Assembly: GCA_038874475.1 (NCBI GenBank)
Contig: JAVZCJ010000005.1
Location: forward strand, 1-64,000
Origin: Nitrososphaerota archaeon
Lineage (GTDB): Archaea; Thermoproteota; Nitrososphaeria_A; Caldarchaeales; JAVZCJ01
DNA: 64,000 bases
Reading direction: 5' to 3'
Positions 26,920-35,993 of the stretch are shown here, piece by piece. Numbering within the stretch: position 1 is the stretch's first letter; every line of letters begins with the position of its first letter. Under the pieces are notes generated by a model. It did not search any database. It was not told the DNA's origin and worked only from the letters and a program-made list of their open reading frames with translations. The position numbers and the translations under genes are program-made.

Positions 26920-27540
26920 TCATGATTGTTGAGGAGTAATAAAATCTTCAGGCTTAAAATTAGGTTCAATATTAGGTTGCAAAGTACCTCTTTCTTCTAA
27001 AACTTTCTTTGCTAAATACCAAAAAGCATATCCGAGAGAATTTCTCCCCCTATTATTTATTGGAACTATTAAATCAACATCTTTAGCTATATTGTCTGTG
27101 CTACAAAAAGCTATTACTGGTATTCCTGCAATAGACGCCTCTTCAATTGCTTGACTATCGTATCTTGGGTCAGTTACTAGTAATAATTTTGGCTCACTAA
27201 AATTGCTTAAATTTCTGTTTGTAAGCAATCCTGCTTGAAATTTCTTTACTACAGGTATTGTTCCAGTTATTTCACAAAATTTTTCAACTGGCTTTACGCC
27301 ATATACATGTGAAGTAGTTATAATAACTTTTTCAGATGGGAAAAGAGAAATGAATTTTGCAGCAATATTTAATCTTTCAATAGTTTTGTTTACATCTATT
27401 AAATAAATTCCATCTGGTCTTAAAGCATATATGAATTTTTCCATATCTACAACTTTAATTCTAGAACCTATATGCAATCCATTTTTAATAAAAATTTCTT
27501 GTAATGTAGATTGAGTAGTTGTATCTTTTTGTTCCGCCAT
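26920..27540 (-). CDS. rps2: Ribosomal protein uS2
   Basis: A 206-residue uS2 protein of the small ribosomal subunit. Recognised by IYLIDVNKTIERLNIAAKFISLF, the segment VVKKFQAGLLTNRNLSNF, PKLLLVTDPRYDSQAIEEASIAGIPVIAFCSTD and NRGRNSLGYAFW. Start ATG is one base after the enolase stop, in the typical archaeal order. Confidence 0.96.
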   Translation of the reverse strand: MAEQKDTTTQSTLQEIFIKNGLHIGSRIKVVDMEKFIYALRPDGIYLIDVNKTIERLNIAAKFISLFPSEKVIITTSHVYGVKPVEKFCEITGTIPVVKKFQAGLLTNRNLSNFSEPKLLLVTDPRYDSQAIEEASIAGIPVIAFCSTDNIAKDVDLIVPINNRGRNSLGYAFWYLAKKVLEERGTLQPNIEPNFKPEDFITPQQS

Positions 27541-27541
27541 T

Positions 27542-28801
27542 TTATTTCAACTCCAAAGAAGCCATTTTTGCAAATTTTCCTAAATATTCACTAATTCTTA
27601 TCAATTCATTTGCTTTAGCAATTCTTTCTCCTCCTATAACTCCTGCTTTAATCATTGAACAATTAAATCCTACTGCTATATGTGCTAAATATCCATATTC
27701 CGTTTCCCCCGATCTGTGTGAAGCAACAGGAGTATATCCATGCTTTTTTGCAAAATCAACAGTTTTATATGTATCAGTTAATGTTCCAACTTGATTTGGT
27801 TTTATAATAATAGCATTCCCAGCTTTCATAGAATAACCTTTTTCAAGTAATTCTTTTCTTGTAGTAAATAAATCATCTCCACATATTAATGTATCTTTAG
27901 AATTTTTAGTTAATTCAGAAAAACCTTCAAAATCATCTTCATGCAAAGGATCTTCTAAATAAACTATGTTATATTTATCTATAAAAGATAACATTCTCTC
28001 TATTTGTTCTTCTGTATTTAATTTTATATTTTCTTTACTATAGAAATAAACTTTCTCTTTCTCATCCCATAATGATGAGGCTGCAATATCTAATCCAATT
28101 CCAATTTTTATTCCTATTTCATCCATTGCTTTATTAACTGCTTCAGAAACATATTCTAAAGCTTTTAAACTATCTATATTTGGTGCATATGCTCCTTCGT
28201 CTCCTTTACCTTTTGTAAACCCTTTTATATTTTTTGAAAGAATTGAACCAAGTTTTTTATAAACAGTGATGTTTGCTTGAATAGCTTCATAAATATCTTT
28301 TGGATTAAGTGGAACAACTAAATATTCTTGTATATCTGGGGCTCCTTCTCCAGCATGCTTACCTCCTCCTAAAACATTTCCAAGTGGAAGAGGAAGAATA
28401 TTAGAAAATACTCCTCCCAAATGCATAAAAAGTGGCATATTAAGAGATTTTGAAGCTACTTCAGCAATTGCTAAAGAAGTTGCTATAGCAGTATTTCCTC
28501 CAATTACTTCAAATCTTTCAGTCCCATCTATTTCTTTTAAAAGCATATCTATTTCAATTTGATTGCATGAATCTAAATTTATTAATTTTGGAGCAATATT
28601 TTTATTGAATATTTTTACTGCTTCATTTACTCCTCCTTTAGGATAATATTCTACTTCTTTTGCTCCTTTACTTTTTCCAGCAGGAGCTGCAAATGTTGCT
28701 TTTGCTGAAAATGTTTCTACTTCAATTTCTATTGTTTCTTCTCCTCTACTATCAAATACTTTTCTAGCTATAATTTTTTTAATGATTGTTTGTTTCTCCA
28801 A
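27542..28801 (-). CDS. eno: Enolase
   Basis: The 419-residue enolase interconverts 2-phosphoglycerate and phosphoenolpyruvate. Visible are the opening [16 protein letters not shown], the [14 protein letters not shown] loop, the magnesium-site region [14 protein letters not shown] and GDDLFTT, catalytic-lysine segment [13 protein letters not shown], and [18 protein letters not shown] near the C terminus. It starts at TTG inside the end of rpoN (23-base overlap), with a ggggtg ribosome site. Normal archaeal position. Confidence 0.96.
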   Translation of the reverse strand: MEKQTIIKKIIARKVFDSRGEETIEIEVETFSAKATFAAPAGKSKGAKEVEYYPKGGVNEAVKIFNKNIAPKLINLDSCNQIEIDMLLKEIDGTERFEVIGGNTAIATSLAIAEVASKSLNMPLFMHLGGVFSNILPLPLGNVLGGGKHAGEGAPDIQEYLVVPLNPKDIYEAIQANITVYKKLGSILSKNIKGFTKGKGDEGAYAPNIDSLKALEYVSEAVNKAMDEIGIKIGIGLDIAASSLWDEKEKVYFYSKENIKLNTEEQIERMLSFIDKYNIVYLEDPLHEDDFEGFSELTKNSKDTLICGDDLFTTRKELLEKGYSMKAGNAIIIKPNQVGTLTDTYKTVDFAKKHGYTPVASHRSGETEYGYLAHIAVGFNCSMIKAGVIGGERIAKANELIRISEYLGKFAKMASLELK

Positions 28802-29018
28802 TTTTTTTCACCCCTTTTCCAAATTGATAAGAAAATCTAACAATCTCTTCCTCAAAAACTTCTACATGTGATAAAAACATTCTTCTACAACAATACCTTT
28901 TCACTCCTAAATTATCTAATATTTTGCCAGGTTCTTCTCCCGCATCAACTCTTCTTTTATATTCTTCCCATTTATCAGCTATTAATGAACCGCATGAAAA
29001 ACATCTAATTGGGAACAT
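28779..29018 (-). CDS. rpoN: DNA-directed RNA polymerase subunit N
   Basis: An RpoN (RPB10-like) zinc protein of the RNA polymerase: FPIRCFSCG at the start and [11 protein letters not shown], giving CxxC...CC. Start is set at ATG 29018, which gives [10 protein letters not shown], the conserved N terminus; ggtga sits nine bases upstream in the uS9 stop region. The last dozen residues extend past the usual family end into the enolase start. In many archaea rpoK follows; it is missing here. Confidence 0.94.
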   Translation of the reverse strand: MFPIRCFSCGSLIADKWEEYKRRVDAGEEPGKILDNLGVKRYCCRRMFLSHVEVFEEEIVRFSYQFGKGVKKIGETNNH

Positions 29019-29023
29019 TTTAT

Positions 29024-29425
29024 TCACCTATATGATTTTTGTTTAAATCTTCTAGCAGACCTTCTACCAGGCTTTTTTGGTTCAGTCCTTCTAGGATCTC
29101 CTACTAAAAGATTTCTATCATAAGAAATTATTTTTTCTTTTATCTTTGGTTGAATAGTGGCTAATGCTCTTGCAATAGCTATTGCTGAAGCTTCAGCAGT
29201 AGATATCATTCCTCCACCTTTAACATTTATTTCAAAATCATATTTTTTCCATATATCTGGAGCAAGATAAAGAGGTGTTAAAACTTTTTGACGAAAAATT
29301 TCATTTTCAAAAATATCTATTGGAACATTATTTATACGAACTGTTCCACTCCCAGGTCTAATAACTAATCTAGCTACAGAAGTTTTTCTTTTTCCTGTAA
29401 ATACTCCTAAATGTTTTTTACTCAA
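29024..29425 (-). CDS. rps9: Ribosomal protein uS9
   Basis: A 133-residue uS9: [23 protein letters not shown] near the start, then [22 protein letters not shown]-type basic tail reaching the decoding centre. Starts at TTG overlapping the uL13 end by 8 bases. Standard neighbour of uL13. Confidence 0.97.
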   Translation of the reverse strand: MSKKHLGVFTGKRKTSVARLVIRPGSGTVRINNVPIDIFENEIFRQKVLTPLYLAPDIWKKYDFEINVKGGGMISTAEASAIAIARALATIQPKIKEKIISYDRNLLVGDPRRTEPKKPGRRSARRFKQKSYR

Positions 29426-29906
29426 TTTCCTTCCACCCTAATTCTTTAGATAATTCTCCAATTGTAATATAATTTATCATTTTCCCAGAAGAAGAATATC
29501 TTGATTTGAATTCAGCTTTATCAATCTTTTGAATATTCATTTTTGAATATTCTTTTGGTAATCCTATATAAACTTTTAATCTTTTAGCAGCTCTTCTTCC
29601 CTTATCCTTTTTTCTTGGCAGCATTCTAATAATAGCATATCTTAATATTCTATCAGGTCTTATAGGAAACCATACCGTAATTTTTTTATGAGATGAAAAT
29701 TGTCTTCTTCTACGAAGCATTAAATATCTTTCAAGAATAGCTTTTTTATTTCCAGTAATTATTGCTTTTTCAGCATTTACAATTATTACTTTTTCCCCAC
29801 TTAAAAGCTTTTTAGCAATTATTGAAGCTAATCTTCCAATTTTATGATTAGTTGCGTCTATAACTATAGGTTCTTTTTCTTTTATTTTTAAAATATTTTT
29901 AGACAA
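29418..29906 (-). CDS. rpl13: Ribosomal protein uL13
   Basis: A 162-residue uL13: VIDATNHKIGRLASIIAKKLL, then VNAEKAIITGN and the conserved PRKKDKGRRAAKRLKVYIG. It begins at TTG, overlapping the eL18 end by 8 bases, with ggatgtga upstream. Confidence 0.97.
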   Translation of the reverse strand: MSKNILKIKEKEPIVIDATNHKIGRLASIIAKKLLSGEKVIIVNAEKAIITGNKKAILERYLMLRRRRQFSSHKKITVWFPIRPDRILRYAIIRMLPRKKDKGRRAAKRLKVYIGLPKEYSKMNIQKIDKAEFKSRYSSSGKMINYITIGELSKELGWKEIE

Positions 29907-30261
29907 TTATTTTCACATCCTTTCCTGTTGGATTTTTCTTAATCATTTCTTCAATAGTTAAAATCTTTCCATTTGCAGATAAAATTTTTTCAATAGCTTT
30001 TATAGAAAATTCAAAAGCTGATAAAGTTATTGAATGATTTATTTCTCCATCTCCAAGAACTTTTCCTGGTACAATTACTTTATCCTTAGGCTTAGTAAGT
30101 CTATTAATTTTAGATATATTTACTACTTTCTTTTTCCTTCTAGGTTTTAAAGCTTCTTCTGCTATTCTTTTCCAAAAATTGGATTTTTTCCCAGCTTCTT
30201 TTAATATTTCATACAATCTTGTTTTCATAGGATTTTTTGTCCTAATCTTGTATTTTTTCAT
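29899..30261 (-). CDS. rpl18e: Ribosomal protein eL18
   Basis: A 120-residue eL18 (L18e): TKNPMKTRLYEILKEA, VVNISKINRLTK, VIVPGKVLGDGEINH, and LSAFEFSIKAIEKI. It starts within the last codons of rpoD (20-base overlap). Part of the large ribosomal subunit. Confidence 0.95.
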   Translation of the reverse strand: MKKYKIRTKNPMKTRLYEILKEAGKKSNFWKRIAEEALKPRRKKKVVNISKINRLTKPKDKVIVPGKVLGDGEINHSITLSAFEFSIKAIEKILSANGKILTIEEMIKKNPTGKDVKIIV

Positions 30262-31087
30262 TTCTCTCTCCCTTTAAAATTTTTATGTTTTTTTCAAATT
30301 CTTCTAATTTTTGCTGTAAAACTTTAATTGCTTCTTTAAACATTCTAAAAGGGGATAAAAAACCAAAAGATTCAATATAGAGTATAAAAGAATTATTCAC
30401 TTCATTAATTGAAATTGCTGGGGGGTCTTTAGGACATGCTTTAATACAATCTTTACATAAAGTACAATCATAAATATTTTCAAAAAATATTTTTCCATTT
30501 TTTATATATAGAATTTTTTTAGCACAAATTTCAATACATTTCTTACATAAATCACATTTTTTATAATCTATTGCTATTGAAGGCATGTTTTTTAAAGTAG
30601 CTATTCCTGATTGCCATTTAGCATTTTTTGCTCCAATCCCTACTCTTACATAAAGTTCTAAAGAAATTTTTTGACCAGGAGCAAGTTTAACTATTGGGAT
30701 ATTTTTACTAACTGGAACAACTTTAGTATTAGGATCTTCTGGAACCATATCTCCTGAATATACTGTTAGAAAATCCTCATTTGCTTCTTTTATAAGAGTG
30801 TATCTTACAACACATTTATTACATCCTAACTTACTTCCACAATCACATTTTTCTGGTAAAACATAATTATCTATATCTGAAATAAATGGAATTAAAGCTA
30901 ATCTATGAGCTAATACCTCATCAGACATTGCTGAAGAATTTTCAAGAACTAAAATTTCTTCAATAGCCATTGTTGGGACTTCATTTATAATATTTCTTCT
31001 TAATGCATTTGCTATAGCTAAAGGTATATCTTCTAAAATAATCTTTGCATATTTCTCATCTGATTCAAGCAAAGTTATTTTTACCAT
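30242..31087 (-). CDS. rpoD: DNA-directed RNA polymerase subunit D with 4Fe-4S domain
   Basis: The 281-residue RpoD (RPB3/alpha-like) assembles the polymerase core. N-terminal dimerisation motifs are LANALRRN-like IANALRRNIINEVPTMAIEEI. A ferredoxin-like domain carries two full cluster motifs: C178, C181, C184, C188 and C208, C211, C214, C218. Another Cys set, C81, C83, C89, C92, may bind zinc. Known archaeal RpoDs have zero, one or two clusters, with proposed redox-linked assembly. First gene of the superoperon, with a TATA-like box ctatttaaatac upstream. Confidence 0.95.
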   Translation of the reverse strand: MVKITLLESDEKYAKIILEDIPLAIANALRRNIINEVPTMAIEEILVLENSSAMSDEVLAHRLALIPFISDIDNYVLPEKCDCGSKLGCNKCVVRYTLIKEANEDFLTVYSGDMVPEDPNTKVVPVSKNIPIVKLAPGQKISLELYVRVGIGAKNAKWQSGIATLKNMPSIAIDYKKCDLCKKCIEICAKKILYIKNGKIFFENIYDCTLCKDCIKACPKDPPAISINEVNNSFILYIESFGFLSPFRMFKEAIKVLQQKLEEFEKNIKILKGERNEKIQD

Positions 31088-31368
31088 TTTTTTACCTCAT
31101 TTCTTTAATAATTTTCGTAGTATTTAAATAGATTAAAAATTTAATTAACTTATTATTAAGTTTTTAATTTTATAAAGATAAACATTTCTCAATAAAGCTA
31201 TTTTTCTCTATATAGTTTAACTAGAATTTTTTCTTAACATAATTTAACCATTTTTTATAAGCAAGAGTTTCATTTTATTGGGAAATTTATCTCCTTCTTG
31301 GGATATGGAATTTAAAAATTATCAGTATGTTAAAATCAACTTCATACCTTTTCTTTTAAAGTAGATTT

Positions 31369-32190
31369 TTATATGAGGATTTTAAGAAAAGATGGAATAA
31401 TGCCGAGTAAAGTTGGTATAGTTAATCCAGCTACAATTTGTTTACGTAATAAAATTAAGAAATTTATTATACATCCTAAAAATATTAATAAAGAAGATAA
31501 AATAAAAATTGAAAATCCAAATCTATAATAAGATAAAGAAGGTGGAATAGCATAAAAAATAAATTCTCCTAATCCAATTTCAATGAATTTGCCTATATAG
31601 GCTCCCTTCCCAATTAATTCTTTTACTCTTTTTAAAAAAATAAAATTTACTAAAAATAAATCAAAGAATGCTATTAAAATACTTATTAATAAAGCTACTA
31701 AAGTTGGTATAATTACCCCAAAAAATGATCCAAATATTGCTCCATAAAAAACCATTATAAAATTTTTTATTTTAATTGGGAGCATATCTGCTATTATTAA
31801 TATTTCTATTATCATTGTTGAATAAAGTGAAGCAATAATTATTAAAGAAATCAATGTTATGCTTAATTGTTTATATAGTATAAGAATTAATGTTTCAGAA
31901 AAAATTATCAATCCCATAATTATTATTGGTGATAAAATTGCACCTATCACTACTTTTATGTAAACAGAAGTGCTTTTTAATAAAAGCATGTATAAAATAG
32001 TTAAGCATACTAAACCTGAACCCCCAAATAAAAGAGTGGTTTCTATAATCTTTAAAAAATTTATTTCTTCTTTTATTGGAGGCCTAATTATAGAATATGC
32101 ATAAGAGAAACTAAAAGAAATTATTATAACTATTAATATCAATAAAAAATATTCTATTATTGTTTTATATTCATAATTTTTTTTATTCAT
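31369..32190 (-). CDS. Presenilin-like aspartyl protease homologue with GLGE motif
   Basis: The 273-residue protein has about nine hydrophobic segments and presenilin-type motifs: FFDLF with D177, then IGLGEFIFY with E209 and IPTL at about 258-261. In active presenilin and archaeal PSH proteases the pairs are a D in segment 6, GxGD in segment 7 and PAL in segment 9. Here the second catalytic Asp is Glu. It may be an inactive membrane protein or a variant protease. It is a lone gene between rpoD and a peptide ABC ATPase pair. Confidence 0.7.
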   Translation of the reverse strand: MNKKNYEYKTIIEYFLLILIVIIISFSFSYAYSIIRPPIKEEINFLKIIETTLLFGGSGLVCLTILYMLLLKSTSVYIKVVIGAILSPIIIMGLIIFSETLILILYKQLSITLISLIIIASLYSTMIIEILIIADMLPIKIKNFIMVFYGAIFGSFFGVIIPTLVALLISILIAFFDLFLVNFIFLKRVKELIGKGAYIGKFIEIGLGEFIFYAIPPSLSYYRFGFSIFILSSLLIFLGCIINFLILLRKQIVAGLTIPTLLGIIPSFLKILI

Positions 32191-32353
32191 TTCTTTTTAA
32201 TTACTTACCTTAAGCCATACTATATTTTAAAAAATAAAGAAAATTTAAAAATTTATGATTTTTATGTATAAATTAATAAATATCTTATTTAACCATAAAA
32301 ACATTAATTAATCTCTTAAATTATTTTTTTAAAATAAATGGGGTCGAAAAGTC

Positions 32354-33313
32354 TTGCCTCTTCTTGAGGTTCATGGATTAAAAACTTATTTTGAAACTAC
32401 TAAAGGATATGTTAAAGCTGTGGATAATGTTAGTTTTTCATTAGAGAAAGGAGATGCTTTTGGATTAGCTGGAGAATCTGGTTGTGGAAAAACAACTACT
32501 GGTTTATCTATAATAAAGCTTCTCCCATTTAATGGGAAAATATTAGATGGAAAAATTATTTTTGATGGAATCGATTTAGTTGAGATGCCTGAAGAAATAT
32601 TAAGAAAGAATATTAGATGGAAACGTATTTCAATAGTTTTTCAAGGTGCTATGAATGCTTTAAATCCAGTATACACTATTGGAGATCAAATAATTGAAGC
32701 TATCCTTACTCATGAAGATATTTCTAATGAAGAAGCTAAAGAAAGAGTTATTAAACTTTTTGAACTTGTAGGCATAGACCCATCCCGAATAAATAATTAT
32801 CCTTTTGAATTTAGTGGAGGAATGAAACAAAGAGCTATGATCGCTATGGCATTAGCATGTAATCCAGATATAGTTATAACAGATGAACCTACAACTGCTT
32901 TGGATGTTATAGTTCAAGCTCAAGTTTTAAAGCTTTTAAAAAAGCTTAAAGAAGAATTAAACCTTTCTTTCATAATGATTTCACATGATTTATCAGTTAT
33001 AGCTGAAACATGTAATAAAGTAGCTATAATGTATGCAGGTAAAATTATCGAAATGGCTGATGTAGTTAGATTATTTAAAAATCCTTCACATCCATATTCT
33101 CAAGGATTAATGAATTCTTTCCCATCTCTTAAAGGTCCAAGAAAAAAACTTATTTCAATTCCAGGTTCTCCACCAAATCTTTTATTTCCACCATCAGGAT
33201 GCAGATTCCATCCTAGATGTCAATATGCATGGGAAAAATGTAAAGAAGAAGAACCTTTATTAATAGAAATTGATAAAGGTCATTATGCAGCTTGCCATTT
33301 ATTAAAGAAGTGA
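32354..33313 (+). CDS. Dipeptide/oligopeptide ABC transporter ATPase, OppD-type
   Basis: A 319-residue ATPase of the Opp/Dpp family: Walker [12 protein letters not shown], signature FSGGMKQRAMIAMAL, Walker B IVITDEPTTALDV, and the C-terminal oligopeptide domain with a four-Cys region beginning GCRFHPRCQYAWEKC. Starts at TTG. The next gene is the matching OppF, 6 bases later. No permease or binding protein is adjacent, so it may serve components encoded elsewhere. A 44-base tract is identical to oppF around the P-loop (see findings). Confidence 0.9.
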   Translation: MPLLEVHGLKTYFETTKGYVKAVDNVSFSLEKGDAFGLAGESGCGKTTTGLSIIKLLPFNGKILDGKIIFDGIDLVEMPEEILRKNIRWKRISIVFQGAMNALNPVYTIGDQIIEAILTHEDISNEEAKERVIKLFELVGIDPSRINNYPFEFSGGMKQRAMIAMALACNPDIVITDEPTTALDVIVQAQVLKLLKKLKEELNLSFIMISHDLSVIAETCNKVAIMYAGKIIEMADVVRLFKNPSHPYSQGLMNSFPSLKGPRKKLISIPGSPPNLLFPPSGCRFHPRCQYAWEKCKEEEPLLIEIDKGHYAACHLLKK

Positions 33314-33319
33314 GAATTT

Positions 33320-34315
33320 ATGAATTCAGAAGAAATTTTGCTTCAAGTTAGAAATTTAAAAAAATATTTTCCATTAAGAAGAGGTTTTCTATCTTCTATA
33401 TTTGGTGGCCCAGAGCTTTATGTTCATGCTGTGGATAATATTAGTTTTAATATTAAAAAAGGTGAAATATTTGGATTAGCTGGAGAATCTGGTTGTGGAA
33501 AAACAACTACTGGAAGAGCTATTCTTAGACTTGTTGAACCTACTTCTGGATCGATAATATTTAATGGAGAAGATATTCTTAAATTGAATAAAGAACAATT
33601 AAAGCCTTTTAGAAAAAGAATGCAAATTATTTTTCAAGATCCTTATGAATCATTAAATCCAAGAATGACTGTGTATGATATACTAAGCGAACCACTTGAT
33701 ATTCATGAAATAACTGAAGATCCAAATGAAAAAAAAGAAATCATAGCAAAAGCTCTTGAAGAAGTTGAAATATCTCCTCCTGAAGATTTCATGGATAGAT
33801 ATCCACATGAACTTAGTGGTGGCCAACGTCAAAGAGTAGCGGTAGCAAGGGCATTAATTCTTAAACCAGAATTCATAGTTGCAGATGAACCAGTTTCAAT
33901 GCTTGATGTTTCTATAAGAGCTGAAGTATTAAATTTAATGTTAAAATTAAGAGATGAACATAAAATATCTTATCTTTTCATTACTCATGATTTAGCAATA
34001 GGAAGACATATGAGTGAAAGAATGGGTATAATGTATGCAGGTAAAATTGTTGAAATGGCTGAATCTGAAAAATTAGTTAATGAACCTTTGCATCCATATA
34101 CTCAAGCACTTATGGCAGCTGTTCCAAGTCCAGATCCAACCGCCGAAAGAATAAAATTAGTTATTGGAGGGGAAGTTCCAAATTTAGTTAATCCTCCACC
34201 TGGTTGTCGTTTTGCACCACGTTGCCCAAAAGCTATGGAAATTTGTAAAAAAGCTGATCCAATTGAAATAGAAATTGAAAAAGATAGATTTGTTGCATGC
34301 TATTTATATGCTTGA
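33320..34315 (+). CDS. Dipeptide/oligopeptide ABC transporter ATPase, OppF-type
   Basis: A 331-residue OppF-type ATPase: Walker [18 protein letters not shown], signature LSGGQRQRVAVARAL, Walker B FIVADEPVSMLDVS, and C-terminal GCRFAPRCPKAMEIC. It pairs with the OppD-type product just upstream. Four Cys at the C terminus may hold an Fe-S centre in this family. Confidence 0.9.
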   Translation: MNSEEILLQVRNLKKYFPLRRGFLSSIFGGPELYVHAVDNISFNIKKGEIFGLAGESGCGKTTTGRAILRLVEPTSGSIIFNGEDILKLNKEQLKPFRKRMQIIFQDPYESLNPRMTVYDILSEPLDIHEITEDPNEKKEIIAKALEEVEISPPEDFMDRYPHELSGGQRQRVAVARALILKPEFIVADEPVSMLDVSIRAEVLNLMLKLRDEHKISYLFITHDLAIGRHMSERMGIMYAGKIVEMAESEKLVNEPLHPYTQALMAAVPSPDPTAERIKLVIGGEVPNLVNPPPGCRFAPRCPKAMEICKKADPIEIEIEKDRFVACYLYA

Positions 34316-34417
34316 ATTATTAAAAAGTATAAAGTATAAAAATATACTTATTTTTTACATATACTAAAGCTTAAATAAATGAAAATATATAACAATTTTT
34401 AAGTTTAGGTGTTTTAT

Positions 34418-34795
34418 ATGAAATATAGATTAATGGATATTCTTGCTTGCCCAATATGTAAAAAATTTCCATTGGAACTTATTGTATTTGATGAAACTAA
34501 ATCAAGATATAAGCCTAGAGAATGGAAATGTGAAGAATATTGTGGTTTTTCAAAAGAATTTGTTTCTAAACTTGAAAAGCTTAATTGTGAAGATTGTCTT
34601 TCAAGAGAAATAGTTGAAGGTATTCTTTTTTGTTCTAATTGTAATAGATGGTATCCAATTATAGAAGAAATTCCACAAATGCTTCCAGATGATTTAAGAG
34701 ATAAAAATAAAGATTTATCATTTTTATCTAAATGGAAAGATAAAACTCCTTTAAAAATAGTTGAAGGTGGAAAACCATATAATTTAATAGGTTAG
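34418..34795 (+). CDS. trm112: Trm112-family zinc-binding activator
   Basis: A 125-residue Trm112-like protein: MDILACPICKKFPLELIVF at the start, a middle Cys pair CEDC (after an inserted CEEYCGF region), and CSNCNRWYPIIEEIPQML, the conserved C-terminal zinc half. Trm112 binds and activates methyltransferases, including Mtq2/HemK2 for release factor and tRNA enzymes. The start is ATG 34418, with taggtg upstream. An Mtq2-like gene lies at 39304. Confidence 0.85.
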   Translation: MKYRLMDILACPICKKFPLELIVFDETKSRYKPREWKCEEYCGFSKEFVSKLEKLNCEDCLSREIVEGILFCSNCNRWYPIIEEIPQMLPDDLRDKNKDLSFLSKWKDKTPLKIVEGGKPYNLIG

Positions 34796-35141
34796 CTTAA
34801 GTTATATATTCTATCATTTTTTACATTTTTCGCGGGAGGTCTTTTGCAATAGTATGGTATTTCATTTAAAAATGTCGTTTTATGACTTATTTCTAATTTT
34901 AATCATTAAAAAACTATTGCTATGAATATAACTAAAAAGCGATTAATCTTTCATTTCTTTTTCTCAGATATTTAAAAATTCTTTAGAATTTAAAAAGTTT
35001 TTTAAAACTAAAGTGTTCTTTTACTTTATCTTCTTTCATAAATGTTTTTATTTTATGAATCTTTAATAATGTCGTATATGAATTCGAATTCTATCTGTTT
35101 TTTCTTATATTTATTGAAAAGCAAAATATGAGCGAATTTTT
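34796..35141. other. 346-base intergenic region without a recognised gene
   Basis: This AT-rich stretch between trm112 and the minus-strand cdvB has no convincing ORF or tRNA. It holds an inverted repeat ttcataaa/tttatgaa (35035-35042 and 35052-35059) and a 12-base palindrome gaattcgaattc (35080-35091). Several poly-T runs could end transcription on either strand. Function undetermined. Confidence 0.5.
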
Positions 35142-35783
35142 TTATTCCTTTTTAGAAGTTCCTTCTTCTTTATTCTCATAATATTTATATGGTTCAGGTA
35201 ATTCAGGAAAAGCACTTTTCATTCTTTGAGCTGCAATTTCATTTGCTTCTTCAAGTATTTTTTTTGCTTCTTCATCATACGCAGATACACTAACTACAGT
35301 ACCAGATACACTGCTAACTTCTGTTAAAAGATTATCTAGCATATCTCCCACTCTGCTTAAATTCATAGCTACTTCTGGAACAACTCCACTTAATTCTCCT
35401 TGAACTTGTTGAACAATGTTTGCAGCTGGACCTAAAATTTTACCTATATCTCCAAATTCTTTTACGGTTTCTAATCTAAGAATAACTTGTTCAAGTGAAA
35501 GTTGACTTCTAAGAAGAGTTCTAGACATTTTTCTAAGCTGAGCTACTTCATTAGCATATACTGTAGCTCTAGCAGTATCTTGTTCCTGGCTTGCTTTTAC
35601 ACATTTTTCAAAAAGTTCTTTCCCTCTTTCAGTTAATCTTTGAACTGTTCTATTAAGTTTTTCAGATTGAATTCTTAAAAGCATTAAAATTTCGCTTATT
35701 CTTTCTGTAGTTCTTTTCTCAGGAGGTGGAGGAGGAAGAACTTTTACTTCCTCTTGTTTTTTCCAAAAAGGAAATTTAACCAT
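35142..35783 (-). CDS. cdvB: CdvB-family ESCRT-III protein (no winged helix)
   Basis: A 213-residue ESCRT-III (Snf7) protein of the archaeal Cdv division system. The basic helix 1 (ILMLLRIQSEKLNRTVQRLTERGKELFEKC), the helix 2 region with YANEVAQLRKMSRTLLRSQLSLEQVILRLETV, and the acidic C-terminal helices are clear. A Pro-rich N-terminal patch lies at residues 17-21. It lacks the C-terminal winged helix present in the paralogue at 37174. ESCRT-III filaments constrict the membrane and are remodelled by CdvC. Divergent from cdvC. Confidence 0.92.
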   Translation of the reverse strand: MVKFPFWKKQEEVKVLPPPPPEKRTTERISEILMLLRIQSEKLNRTVQRLTERGKELFEKCVKASQEQDTARATVYANEVAQLRKMSRTLLRSQLSLEQVILRLETVKEFGDIGKILGPAANIVQQVQGELSGVVPEVAMNLSRVGDMLDNLLTEVSSVSGTVVSVSAYDEEAKKILEEANEIAAQRMKSAFPELPEPYKYYENKEEGTSKKE

Positions 35784-35993
35784 TTCCTTGCACCATTTTA
35801 ATTGTAAAATATTTCTATATTTACTACTATATTAACCTATTGCTTAGAAAAATTTTTTCATTTTAAATTCTAAATATTTTCTAAAAAGAAACTTTTAAAA
35901 GAATCGAATTTTTAAAATATTTAATATAAATTTATATTTCCAAAATATAATAATAAATGTATAAATTTGGAATATCTGTATAGGTGGAAAATT

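Noticed and set aside
35080-35091. Palindrome gaattcgaattc as regulatory site
   Set aside because: Short and in an AT-rich gap, not close to a recognised promoter on either strand. Chance is likely.
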